Made by a program: the position numbers and the translations under genes. From assembly GCA_009746045.1 (NCBI GenBank), contig RPFO01000041.1:6713302-6777301 (forward strand): 64,000 nucleotides of DNA, in the 5' to 3' direction. The notes beneath the pieces were generated by a model. It saw only the letters and a program-made list of their open reading frames with translations. It was not told where the DNA came from and made no database searches. Source of the DNA: Mesostigma viride (Eukaryota > Streptophyta > Mesostigmatophyceae > Mesostigmatales > Mesostigmataceae). Below are positions 50,613-61,190 of the stretch, piece after piece (the stretch's first letter is position 1; the number at the start of each line of letters is the position of its first letter).

Positions 50613-52319
50613 CCAGGGTCTTGCCGTGGCGGTGAAGGCTGTTAGGAGTCAGCATGTAGAGGGTCCCCAAGGTCAGGAGCCCATAGCTGAGGACCTGTTG
50701 ATTATCCCAACCACCTTTGATCCACGGCAGTTAGGGGTAAACAGGTACCAGATAGCTGCTCACAGTCCTATTCCCTGGCGCCAACTAGTCGAGATGATGC
50801 AAAGCCCCAAGATGGCTAAGGCATGGACTCTTGGCTTTGTTGCTTCTGGGCATGAGTGGATAGTTTCCAACTGTGCAGAACCTGTGGATGAGCTGCCAGA
50901 AGTTCACCAGCTGCTCAGATTGATGTATGTCCTCAAGCCCAAGGAGGTGGATGGTGTCCAGGTGCCACATGTCAGACCAGTTGTAACCGAGTATCATCAT
51001 GGCACTGGCCAGTTGTTAGATGAGGAGCTCTATACTCCAGGGATGCTGCATGACACGTGGAGGATTCTGCTGTGTATATTTCTGTCTTTTCTGGTTAAGG
51101 GTGTGCCCTATAGCTCTGTGCTGATTGATTTCAAGAGGGCTTTTCTTAAGGGTGACCAGGATCAGGCTAGGCAGACTTGGAGAGATATCCCTCCTTTCTT
51201 TGTGACCGTGTACCTGCTGTATGGAGAGCAGAGATAAAGGCCAGGTACCTGAGAATTCTAAAAGGGTTGGAAGGTCTCAGGTCCAGTCCCATTATCTGGA
51301 GGAAGAGCCTAGAGAAATTCTTGAAGAGTACCTGTGGCTTTTCTGTGTCTCCAGTGGATCCCTGTCTGTTCCAAGGGTCCCATAATGGCCTGCCTGTCTT
51401 TGCCTCCCTGCATGGTGATGACCTGCATCTCATAGGTCCACCAGACTGGGTTGAGGCTGTTTTGGCCAAGATCCAGAAGCGGTTTGAGCTGGGTAAGATA
51501 CAGCACATGGTGGAGAATGAGCCCATGGTATTCTGTGGCATGCAGGCTACGCTGTTCCAGGCACAGGGCTCGTGGTTCATCAAGATGGAGGGCGGTAAGG
51601 ACTATCCACAGCAGATTGTAGATGCATTGCAGGAGCCCATCACGCAGGCTAGGTGTGCTACCATCAGGGGCATGCTGGCATGGCTTGCAAGTATATGTGC
51701 CCCTGACTTGCTGGTATTGAGTCGACTTACTGATTCCCAGCTAGTTTAGGTGGGTGCTGAGAGTGTGGTGCAGGCTGTCATGATGTCTCCCCCTCTCATA
51801 CTGGGTCCTGTGGATTTGTACAAGCCCCTTGACATGATTCTCTATGTGGACAGTTCTATGGATAATAGGAAGGTCACAGAGGTCAGGGGCCGGGCAGCAG
51901 CATTAGTTACCCTGGAGCAAGATCACACCTCACTTGTTACCTGGTACAGTCGGTTGCAGAACAGGGTTACGCCCAGCAGTGATATTGCTGAGTGCAGGGC
52001 AATCTGTGAAGGGCTGCATACTGCTCTTTACTTGAGGGAGCTCTTCTACCAGCTATGTCAAGTGGCTTCCTGTAGGTTGCAGCTGCACACACTGGTGAGG
52101 ACTGATAGCATGGGCATGGTGCAATTTGTGCACAGGCAGCTGGCCAGGAGCAGGGATCTTGATTATCTGCTGCTCAAGGAGATGTCCTACCTAGCTCACA
52201 TTGAACATGTGCCTGGTGTGGACAACCCCGCAGATGCCCTCACCAAGCCGGAGGAGAAGGCGGAGCGGCAGTACCCTCTGCTCCGCGGGCTCATGGACCC
52301 CTTACACGGGCGGCCATAG
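50613..52319 (+). pseudogene. Copia copy 2, right part: RT and RNase H
   Basis: Resumes the Copia reading at GLAVAVKAVR directly after the gypsy B insertion. RT: IDFKRAFLKGD and LHGDDLHLIG (HGDD again). A frame break near 51205 (FFVTV) and an in-frame TAG at 51747-51749, where copy 1 has GAG, disable it. RNase H: YVDSSMDNRK, DIAECRAICEGL, VRTDSMGMVQ; end DNPADALTKPEE. Confidence 0.9.
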
Positions 52320-52683
52320 AGACCAGGCCTTGCTTCAGCTTGGGTGTCCCCAGTGGGTTGTTTGACCAAAGTACCAAGTGGTGACTGGTGCTTACTGGTT
52401 GACAACCGGTCCTTCAGGGTTAGGTACACCCTCCTGGACAGGAGTTGGTTAGGAATGCACTCCTACCAGCTGAGAATCATGCCTGGCCCTCCCCATGGGG
52501 TTTCAGAAGAGTCGCCAGGACTTAAGTCGACGCCTTTGGCCTCAAACAGTTAGGCCATGCAAGGGCAACCCGAATGCTGGCTGGTTCTTACAGGTTGCTG
52601 TAAATATGTCTCTCTAGTGTTTGTTTTCAACCTGTTGCTAATAAAGAACCTGGTTGTGTGACCATGTGGGACATGGTTGCCAA
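52320..52683 (+). other. Copia copy 2 3' untranslated region
   Basis: Aligns with 7190-7571 (complement). AATAAA at about 52640. Homology stops near 52683, without an LTR, at the border with the non-LTR element. Confidence 0.7.
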
Positions 52684-54375
52684 GGAGATGTAAAGTGGGC
52701 CGCGAATGCGGCAGCGGTGGCAGTGGGTGTTGTGGATATAGATCCATTCCTTAGGCGTAGGCAGGGGCGCTTGCGCGGGCGTGGATTGTTGGAGGACGCA
52801 CTGAGTAGACGAAGGGTTTGCCACACCTGACCTGGGCGGATATTAGTGTCTAGTGATGCGTGTATGTTCCGGAGCCACTGCGCCTTTGCTTTACGCATTG
52901 CAGTTTTTGCAGTACGCCCACGTAAGCGTTTAATACTCACCGGGTCATGATGGCGAGCGGCGTCACGTTGGCGAATGAGGGGGGTAAGTTCCGTGGCGGC
53001 CTGGGAGAACCATGTGGTTTCATGTCTGCGTGCGGGTCCCAAGATGATACGGGCGGTGGTATATACGCTGTCAAGGAAGGTCATGAGTTGTGAGGACGTC
53101 GGGGTGAGAGTTGTGGGAGGTGGGTCCCATTGTGTGGGGATGTTGGTTGTTAAAGCGGCGGCTAGCGTTGCACGGATGATGGGATCTTGGAGGCGGTTTA
53201 GAGCGAGGCGTCCGGGGCGTTGCGGACGGCGGGGTGTGACTATCGGGGCAGGGATACGGACTGTGGCAGCTACTAGGCGGTGGTCAGTGTTAACCGTGGT
53301 GGTGGGAATCACCCGTGTGTCCGTACACCGCTGTCTATGTGTGGTTGATAGGAGTATATAGTCAATAGTGTGGACAGCGGCGTTTGGATCAAGGTAGGTC
53401 CAGCGGGCAGGTGTAGGTTTGAAGAACATCGTGTTTAGTATAGTCAGGTCATGGTGGTAGGCAAAATCCAAGAATCGTGTACCTGCTTCGTTCCGCGCAC
53501 CATGTCCATGGGGGCCAAGGATACGTGCATATTGTGTGTCAGTGGCTTGCCTCGCTCCCACCCGGCTGTTGAAATCTCCCCGGGAGCATGATAATGTCGT
53601 GTCTGGGAGCTCGGGTCAGGATGGTTGTCAAGTCATGGTAGAAGTCATCAAGTCTTGCATTTTGTGCGTCGCGGTGAAGATGGCTGTTTGCGGCTGGGTG
53701 ATATGCGCAGATTATGAGGAACCAGATTTTTCGAGCGGGTGAGGTTGCGGCGAATTTCAGTCGTACCCAGATGATGCGATCGCTTACACGAGTGCATTGA
53801 GCACCTCCTGCCTCCCATGCTCGGGTGGCAAGGGGATCCAAGTATAGTCCGACACCGTGGCTGTAGTAACGATTGCGTGGGGTCACTTCTTGGGGTAGTG
53901 GGTTGGTGGGCGTGTTCATCGGGGTTGGGGTTGAGGGAGTTGGGCGTGGAGTACCCGAGTGTAGTATAGTGTACTGTACTCTGTCGCCGGTCACCGTTGT
54001 TATGTCCGTGTCTGGTCCCCCTGGCCATCTGGTCTCTTGTACACCGCAAATGTGTATCTGGTGCGCCTCCAGGCATAGTGCAACGTGTCGCGCTTTTCCC
54101 GGGGTCCCACGTGATCGTGCGGCGGAGGGTTCCACTAGGGTTTTTACGTTCCATGTGCCTACAAGTAGCTGGGTTGTGCGAGGCGCAAAGCGAGGTGGGC
54201 GGGCAGTACCTTGGGTGTGTGTGGTCATGGCCATGGCATGGGGCTGGGGCAGATGATTGACGGTTAGGGCTGAGTGCACTGTGGGGGGGTGGGGGTTCCG
54301 GCTGCTTGGTTGGGTGGGTGTCTGGTGGGGTGGGGTGTGGTCCTGATGGGTGGCATGCCCTTTGCTGCCACCCAT
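52638..54375 (-). pseudogene. Non-LTR element APE endonuclease
   Basis: An apurinic-type endonuclease nicks target DNA for primed reverse transcription. Motifs in order: GTWNVKTL, VQETRWPG, HGVGLYLDP, ICAYHPA, then LPG-(frame break)-N-terminal of MGARQATDTQ, DYILLS and NTDHRLVAATV. The GDFN box is split by a one-base insertion at about 53575. After the endonuclease, about 150 helical residues (KAQWLRNIHASLDTN) lead toward an RT that is missing; the element is cut at about 52690 by the Copia copy. Confidence 0.85.
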
Positions 54376-54534
54376 CAGGCTGATGGAGTGCGGGCAGGTC
54401 GGGGGCAGGGGGGCGTAGTGGAGTGGGGGCGGCTGGGAGACGGTGCTGCCAGTGTGGGAGGGTAAGGGTGGGTCGGGGTGTGGTATCTGTGGTGGGACGG
54501 TGGTGTTCGCCGGCTGGACTAGTGGTGGGGTGAT

Positions 54535-56577
54535 TTAGCTTCCATGAGGGGTTGTGATGACGTTAGTTGGTGGTGGTGAGATAGGGGATGTTACAAGACA
54601 AACGTCGCTACCGGTGGGTATTGGGGTTGTTGGGGTGGGTGCTGAGTTAAGAGTGCCTCGTGATTGATTGTACGCAGCGATGCGCATGTGGTGGCGTGCT
54701 TTGCGGCGGCGGCGTTGGGCGGTCGAGTACCCTCGAGGTTTAGTCGGTGCTTGATAATGTGTATCACTAACCACGGGCACTGTGTGGCTTTTCCTTGTGG
54801 GTGGGTTCGCGGGCGTCGGTGTGGTAATTTGTGGGTTATTTGTCGATGTTGACTGCACTTGGTAGTGGGTTGGGCTGGCCTGGTCTGTCTCGGTGTGTGT
54901 GGGCGGGGAGGAGGACGTGGGACTTGCGGGGACCCATGGGGGCAAAGGGTGGAGGATGGACGGGAACGGGTTGCACGTTGCCATGGGTAGTGGATGATTG
55001 GTGGCGAGGATGCTTTCTAGTGTTTGGGTAGGTCGTGGCGGTGGGGTGATACGTTTCGAACATGCGTGCAGCAGAGCATGGGGGTGGGGATGGCATATTG
55101 GGGCTGGGAGTGGTGGATTCAAAGGTGTGGGTTGGCACGCACATTCATGTGTAACTTCCCTATCCGGGCGGCCGAGGAGGACGCGCCCGCGTTGACAGCT
55201 CGCACTGTGGCAGTTCGACTTGTCAGGTGGATCCAGCCAATGTGTGTAGTCGTGGCAGGGCGCCCGTGTTCTTGTGCCATCCATCATGGTGCCGGGTTGA
55301 TGCTCCAGTCTCGACCTGGGGTGGCCTTCCCTATCCGTGTGGTCAATGATGATGCTTCCGTGGTGATGTCGCGCATCAGGGCGGTCTGTGGTGTGCGTTG
55401 CGGCCAATCGAGGTGGGTTCCCCCGCTGGGGTAACTGGGTCGGTGCGCTGTCGATGTCGATAGCAGGCTGCTGCGCCATCCTTGACCCTGTTTGATAGGG
55501 GTCCCCATGACGAAGTGCGCGGGTGAGACTCCATGAGCAGTCGTGAGCTACGCCAAGGTCGATGGTTAGGGCAAGGTGCTGGATGACGGGGGGGGTGAGG
55601 GGTGTGGGGATGGGGGATTCGCGAGGGTGTTCGTGCAGCAATCCGGGTTCGTCGCCGATTGTGATGGGAGCGTGGGGGGTGAACGCCGTGGGTAGTGACG
55701 CACCTGCCACCCAGATGCTGTGGGGGGTGAGGAATAGTAGGCAGAGCACGAGACGTCCCCAATGTCTATGATTAAAATGGGTAATTCCAATCATCGTAAA
55801 CAGGGACATGGTGGTAGTGGGGCTATGGGGCAGGTGTGTAGTGCTGCATAGATTGTTGAGGACAGTGGCGCCAGTGGGGATCTGTGGGAGGGGGTGAGAT
55901 TTTGGTCCATAGGGGGCCGTCAGGGTGGCAGGAGGAATGGTGGGCGTGGTTGTGGGGGGTGCCGGGCTTGTGGGCGGGCTGGGAGGAGAGGTGTGGGGGG
56001 TATGTCTGCCATGAGGGTCCCTGAGAGGGTCGCTCTCCGGGAAAGGAGTGTGGGGTAGGCGGGGGCTGCGGAGGGTGAGGGGCTTATGGATGGGCGGGTA
56101 GGCCAGGTGGTGGGGAGTGGGCGTGTGATTGGGGCAGGGGGGTATGGTACGGGGTGAGCGTTGGAGAAGACAAGATTCAGTGGCGGGAGGGGGGGAGGGG
56201 GCGCGACCTGTGTGGGGTGGGACATGGCAATATGGGTTGCTGGCATCACGTGGGCTGGCTGGGTGGCACGGTTTGGAGGTAGGCTTTGAGGGTGGATGCA
56301 TGTGTTGATCGGGGGCCCGGGGGACGTAAGAGGTTGGGTGGAGGGGGGGCTTGGGAACAGTGTTGCTGGGTATGTGGGTTGGGTTATGGACGTTGCGGTT
56401 GAGGTAATGGAGGGGCAGCCGAGTGCTTGGGAGGGTACTTGAGGCAGCGGGGCAGCGTACATGGCTGGGGCATAAAGGGTACTCGGGTGGGCATGAGTGG
56501 TATGGGTGGGCCTTTGGGGACAAGTTGCTGCTAGCCGTGTCGTATGGACTATGGAGGGCATGTGTGGGCGGGCACAA
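54535..56577 (-). CDS. Non-LTR element proline-rich frame
   Basis: 680 open codons, very rich in Pro, Thr, His and Ser. There is a hydrophobic run RLVLCLLFLTPHSIWVAG at about residues 278-295, but no domain I recognise. The C-terminal third has basic RRRRKARHHMRIAAY. It lies between the HBD ORF and the endonuclease. Composition bias of this strand could keep a frame open by chance, so coding is uncertain. Confidence 0.4.
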   Translation of the reverse strand: MCPPTHALHSPYDTASSNLSPKAHPYHSCPPEYPLCPSHVRCPAASSTLPSTRLPLHYLNRNVHNPTHIPSNTVPKPPLHPTSYVPRAPDQHMHPPSKPTSKPCHPASPRDASNPYCHVPPHTGRAPSPPPATESCLLQRSPRTIPPCPNHTPTPHHLAYPPIHKPLTLRSPRLPHTPFPESDPLRDPHGRHTPHTSPPSPPTSPAPPTTTPTIPPATLTAPYGPKSHPLPQIPTGATVLNNLCSTTHLPHSPTTTMSLFTMIGITHFNHRHWGRLVLCLLFLTPHSIWVAGASLPTAFTPHAPITIGDEPGLLHEHPRESPIPTPLTPPVIQHLALTIDLGVAHDCSWSLTRALRHGDPYQTGSRMAQQPAIDIDSAPTQLPQRGNPPRLAATHTTDRPDARHHHGSIIIDHTDREGHPRSRLEHQPGTMMDGTRTRAPCHDYTHWLDPPDKSNCHSASCQRGRVLLGRPDREVTHECACQPTPLNPPLPAPICHPHPHALLHACSKRITPPPRPTQTLESILATNHPLPMATCNPFPSILHPLPPWVPASPTSSSPPTHTETDQASPTHYQVQSTSTNNPQITTPTPANPPTRKSHTVPVVSDTHYQAPTKPRGYSTAQRRRRKARHHMRIAAYNQSRGTLNSAPTPTTPIPTGSDVCLVTSPISPPPTNVITTPHGS

Positions 56578-56750
56578 CTAGTAGGATGCATGTATGACGG
56601 TTGCTTTCAGCATTGACTCCCTGATGATTTGCAGAGCTTGCGCCGGTGCGATGGGCGGTTTCCTCAGGTAGTGTCAGCCTTCCTTCCATCCAGTTCCTGT
56701 TACCAGGGTGTGGACACCGGTGTAACGTGGGCATTGTTGACGTAGTATGG

Positions 56751-57434
56751 TTAGTTGCAGAGGTCATGAATGCTGAGTTTGCGAGAGGGGCGGGTGGGCG
56801 GACTGGGTTCGGGCTTGGGGGTGACATCTGCTGGGGTTGCTGGTGGGGCGGGGTGACTCGGGGTGTCTGGGTGGGTGGCAACGGGAGGGGGCCTCTGCAT
56901 GAACTGGTGCCAGGTGGGCACTTGGGCTTGGAGGGATGAGGTGGGTGACTGTTCACGCTTAATGGGCACAGGAGGGGAGCGGGAGCGGGAGCGAGATCGG
57001 GAGCGAGAGCTGGATGGTGTGGAGGAGGGGGAGGGGGAGGGGAAGCGGTGGCCCACAGATGTGCTGGGTGGACAAGCCATCGAGGAGGGCCCGGCAGGGT
57101 GGACATATGACTGAGCGTTGGCTTGGTCGCGTTGTGTATGCGGGTTGCCGCCGGGGTGATTATTCCGAAATGGGGTTGGCATTGCCAATGCGAGAGGTGG
57201 GAGGGGCAGCGGAAGGCCATGGGCTGGGGCGAGCTCCAACAGGGGTTCGGAATCGTTGGGATGCTCCAAAGTAAAAATGCGATCATCGTCGCCAGCAAAC
57301 GCAGCAGCAGCAGCAAAAGTAGAGAATTTTTTGTGAACCGCCTGTGAGAATCCATTGACAGATGCCGCTGCATCTGCCCAGGAGGTGAAAACTCCACGGG
57401 TCCGGCCTTTTTTGACAGCATAATAGGTGGGCAT
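56751..57434 (-). CDS. Non-LTR ORF1: RNase H1-type hybrid-binding domain
   Basis: I choose the ATG at 57434 (MPTYYAVKKG), since the first domain strand starts there; the frame is open to 57578. Residues 1-47 (YYAVKKGRTRGVFTSW ... KKFSTFAAAAAFA) match the hybrid-binding/viroplasmin fold. An Arg-Ser repeat (SRSRSRSRSRSPP), a Lys/Arg patch and a Pro-rich tail follow. It may bind element RNA or the RNA/DNA hybrid (inference). No nuclease domain. Confidence 0.75.
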   Translation of the reverse strand: MPTYYAVKKGRTRGVFTSWADAAASVNGFSQAVHKKFSTFAAAAAFAGDDDRIFTLEHPNDSEPLLELAPAHGLPLPLPPLALAMPTPFRNNHPGGNPHTQRDQANAQSYVHPAGPSSMACPPSTSVGHRFPSPSPSSTPSSSRSRSRSRSRSPPVPIKREQSPTSSLQAQVPTWHQFMQRPPPVATHPDTPSHPAPPATPADVTPKPEPSPPTRPSRKLSIHDLCN

Positions 57435-57580
57435 TTGCGCATTAGACTCCCAGCTGCGTCGTGTATCCGCAACAGTTTGGTTGTTCGGTGGTGGTATCCT
57501 TGATCCGGGACGATAGTGCCCAAAAGTGGTATTGGCTGGACGCTCTCGGTCAGGCGCGTTAAATGTGCTCCTTAGCACTG

Positions 57581-58241
57581 AAGAAAGATGAGGATTTCTG
57601 TGTCGGTAATGTACTACAAAAGATGTGCAGTCGTAACGTTACTTTTAGTTACAGCTAGTAAAATTACTACCTATCACCCTACGTCGTAATGATTACGGCC
57701 TTGGATCTCACGCCTCGGATCTAGGTAGTAAGATAAGACCTCTTAATTTACGCCTCGGATGCTTTTTACCACCCTCGGACGAAAAGTATAGTGAGATCAC
57801 GTGAAGCGGGCCTGCCCAGCCCAGTGCAAGAAGGAGCACGCGGCTGGAACGCCCGCCCATGCTCCGGCAGGGTGCAAGTACCCAGTGGTCACCAAGACCG
57901 TGCAAGCACATGCAGAGGACATGGTGGCGGCCGACACGGCACGCCAACAGAGCAGGCAGCTGAGGTATCGGCAGCGCCGGCGTCACCCAGCCAACCGAGT
58001 GGGCAGGCGCGGCGGGGATGGAAGCGTATGGCGCGTATACGCTGGTGGAGCAACCCGACTTGTTCTGGGCTCCTATCCATGCCGTCGAGGTCCAGGCAGC
58101 TACCCGAGGCAAGCAGGCACGGGCATTGCCGTCGTTCCTACCAACCACGGGCAATGGTGAGGGGGGGCCACCCCAGCTTCCTGCATCGTTCCCGGCAGGT
58201 TCAACCGGCGGTGAGGCATCGCTGCTGGAGCACCCGAACCC
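57581..58241. other. Unassigned stretch
   Basis: An open minus frame (57708-58385) and open plus frames overlap here, but none has a domain. The frame at 57708 reads into the 141-bp repeat, so it is probably not a gene. Confidence 0.35.
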
Positions 58242-58382
58242 CTGTCGCGTCTGCGTACCACAATCTCCGGCGCCACCATGGCGGCTGGCCATGCTCAGCT
58301 TTGGTAAAACCCAAATGAGCTGAGCTGACGTGCCTGCCTTAACTGCATGCCCGGTGGGGTGGGCGAGGACCTGTCCCATGAT
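58242..58382 (-). repeat. 141-bp direct repeat, copy 1
   Basis: Matches 59556-59696 over its full length. In the minus orientation it starts ATCATGGGACAGGTCC. Confidence 0.8.
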
Positions 58383-59555
58383 CAACGAAAGGAGGGTTCT
58401 CAGCCGAGGACAAGGAATTGTCCCTCGTGCCTGATGACCACCTTAATGCTTTTGCCTCCCCTGCTATAGAACAATGTTTTCACAACACACACTTTGCACA
58501 GTCTGATGATGAAGCCGCACATGCGGAATTTATTGAGAAAGTTAATACAATTACAACACGTTGATAGTCTCAATATCGATGCACTCCATGCTCACGAGCC
58601 CGCAGTTAGGCAGCGCTCCATGACATGCTACCGGCCTTGCTCCCAAGGAAAGGGAGAAACACGAAGGCCACTAACGAGAGACTCGAAGAGACTACACGCT
58701 ACGTGAGAGTCCTCTTCGACTATGAACCAAACCATTCGTCATGCCACACGCATGACACACGCCACACTTGTCAGTCCAGCCAGGAATGCCCAAACTATCT
58801 TGCTGCCTGAACCATGCAAATAGAAACTGCATTCCAGTTGCCGTCCTGGCTTTCTACCACACATGCCAACAAAAGCAGGAAGGCATCCCGACAAATCTAA
58901 ATTGCTACCCTGTTGCCGATCTCATCTCCTAGAGGCTCCGGCATTTCTGTCCCTGGGAATGTCCGGCATTGAGTCACGACCACCAAGGTCGAAGCATAAT
59001 ATCCTTCAAACAATCTGCACGCTCACACCTTGCGTGTGAGTGGCCCAGCAAACATTGCTTCTAATCTTTCCTTTCTAGAAGAAATCCCTTTGTAGGGCTG
59101 CCAGCGATTTCGCATTCATTCCAGCGATCTGGCTCCGCACCGCAAATTGTCCTTTTCCATTTTCTGTCCAGTCCTCATAACGTTGACCCGCTATTCTACA
59201 CCACAAAGACACCTGGCCTGTCAATAGCCTCGGCGCTGTTGAAGTCCAGCAGTCCAGCTCCAGCTCCAGCTCCAGCTCCAGCTCCAGCTCCAGCTGTCCA
59301 CTAACTCGCGTATGATCCTCTCGACGCTGCGCACTTGTGCTGCCGTCCGCTCAAGTACGTCAGTGCTGCGCGCCCAGCCGTGCCTGGCCCGGCGCGCGCG
59401 CACGTGCACTTTCGTCCGCTCTTATGCTGCAAGTGCTAGTGTCCCCCCCCGGTCACTAGCCTTTGTCGAAAATGCGCAGAAAACAAATTCCTTGCGCACG
59501 TCACCGGTATTGTGCATAGTGGGCGCCCGGATGACATAGCTCGCGTCCGTGACAG
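58383..59555. other. Stretch between 141-bp repeats
   Basis: No gene seen. It contains a CTCCAG hexanucleotide repeat of seven units at about 59253-59298. Confidence 0.45.
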
Positions 59556-59696
59556 CTGTCGCGTCTGCGTACCACAATCTCCGGCGCCACCATGGCGGCT
59601 GGCCATGCTCAGCTTTGGTAAAACCCAAATGAGCTGAGCTGACGTGCCTGCCTTAACTGCATGCCCGGTGGGGTGGGCGAGGACCTGTCCCATGAT
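59556..59696 (-). repeat. 141-bp direct repeat, copy 2 (possible 3' LTR start of gypsy C)
   Basis: Lies directly after a G-rich tract (GCGAGGGGGGGAA on the minus strand, 59697-59709), which resembles a polypurine tract. If so, this is the start of the 3' LTR of gypsy C, interrupted after 141 bp. Confidence 0.5.
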
Positions 59697-59724
59697 TCCC
59701 CCCCTCGCTGGCTCTCATGGCTCC

Positions 59725-60062
59725 TCACATGGCCAGCGACCGTGCCAACACCACAGCAGCTAAGGAAATGGTGACGCTACTGGTTGCGAAACGGGCAGCG
59801 ACACAAACTGGGCAAAACCACTGGCCCGCTGGCACGGTGGTGAGCGCTGGCTGCAAGCAGTGCATGTGCCACCCACAATTACAGTGATCACACAGCAACA
59901 TGGTATCCCCCTGGTCTACGCGATGGCAAACCTGACACTGTGCGTCCTTGACCCGCCTGGCCGTGTGCGGGGCGAGGTCAGGCAATAAGTTGGGCAACGA
60001 ACACGGACTGAGGTTGCTTACGTTATCGGTGGTGCGACTGCCGTCGACGCCCTCCAAATGGC
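59725..60062 (-). pseudogene. PHD finger at integrase C-terminus
   Basis: PHD fingers read histone H3 tails. All eight ligands are present in C4HC3 order: CQVC, CDHC, GWHMHC giving His and Cys, then FCPVC with the conserved upstream Trp. The sense comes from the integrase C-terminus through a frame change at about 60060 (EGVDGSRTTDNVSNLSPCS) and ends at 59725. In chromoviruses a chromodomain sits at this place, so the PHD finger is its probable functional stand-in. Confidence 0.85.
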
Positions 60063-61190
60063 GACCCCAGATGGCTTGATGGCGACGATCCGCAAGATGG
60101 TCGGCCCCGCAGTCACGTCAAGAGTGTCGGTCAGCTGCGTGCGGAGAAAGACGAACTGCCCCGGACGAAAATGCAGCTGACGGGCCATGTAAGCGCCCCC
60201 CGGCGCTGAGCGTAGCGCAGGGTATCTCGGTGCTGGGCGATGAACAAGTTGTTCATGGCGATGGGCATAACCTTGCGGAAAGTAGCCGCCCGTGCGGTCA
60301 CCTCAGCCAGAAACTGACTGGCGTTGTCAAACGCCATAGGGGTGGGGTGTGCACTCTGCGCCTCCGTGGGGAGCAAGGGTGCGCGCCCAAACAACAGGAA
60401 ATACGGGGAGAAACAGGCGAGCGACTCCTGGGGTGACATTCGGTAACCCATGGCTATCCACGCCAGTTCACGATCCCACATAGTGAATGATGCTGACTGC
60501 AGGCTCCACTTGCGCAAAGCCTGCTTGACAGTCTGCACCAATCTCTCAGCCAAACCATTGGCCTGAGGATGCTCGCGAGAAGTGCGACGGTGATCAATGA
60601 GACATGCATCCAACAATTCCTGAAATTCCCCACGAAACTCCCCGCCCTGGTCGGTGACCACCTCCGCGGGGGCGCCAAACCTGGCGATGATGTCGGCGAA
60701 GTGCTTGGCGGTGGTGGCGGCCTGCTTGTCAGCAATGGGGATGAGCTCGACCCACTTGCTAAAACTTTCGACACACACCATGACATACTTGTGGCCATCT
60801 GCACTTTCATCAAAGGGCCCACACAGGTCTACGTGCCAGCGGTAGAAGAGCCCTCTGATGGGTAGGCTCATCAATTCTTTCGCATCGTGGTCCACATTGA
60901 ACCTGGCCTTCACCCGGGCACACTGCGCGCAGCTAGCGACGACCTGCGCGACTGTGGCACGCATGCCGTTCCACCAATAAGAGGCGCGCACTAGCGCCAA
61001 AGTGCGGTTACCACCCAGGTGGCCATACCGCTCATGGGCTTGCTGGACGATGGCGACCCGCTTGTGAGGCGGCGGCACCACCACTTTGCGCTTGCCGATC
61101 ATTTTGTGGAGGACCCCGGCATCCCACGAGTAGGTGACCGCCCTATGTTGCACCCTATTCAACTCAGCGTCACGCTGGGCTGAGGACCAA
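60063..61190 (-). pseudogene. Gypsy C integrase
   Basis: Sense starts in HPVDWSSAQRDAEL, just after the RNase H frame ends by a frame change at about 61197. Zinc finger: H43, H48, C78, C81 of the open frame at 61162. Core: D112 (WHVDLCGP), D171 (VVTDQGGEF), E206 (ANGLAERLV). The C-terminal part MARQLHFRPGQFVFLR is reached by a frame change at a G6 run (60199-60204). It continues to GPTILRIVAIKPSGVAI before the PHD finger. Confidence 0.88.

Larger units (their letters stand above)
52690..57580 (-). mobile_element. Non-LTR retrotransposon, 3'-truncated
   Basis: Minus-strand order: ORF1 with an RNase H1-type hybrid-binding domain, a long Pro/Thr/His-rich frame, then the APE endonuclease. RT and everything downstream are absent, although non-LTR elements usually lose the 5' end. 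So the loss came from later deletion or replacement and not from incomplete reverse transcription. Confidence 0.7.

Noticed and set aside
57708-58385. Open minus frame of 225 codons
   Set aside because: It reads through the 141-bp repeat, shows no domain, and the opposite strand is equally open.
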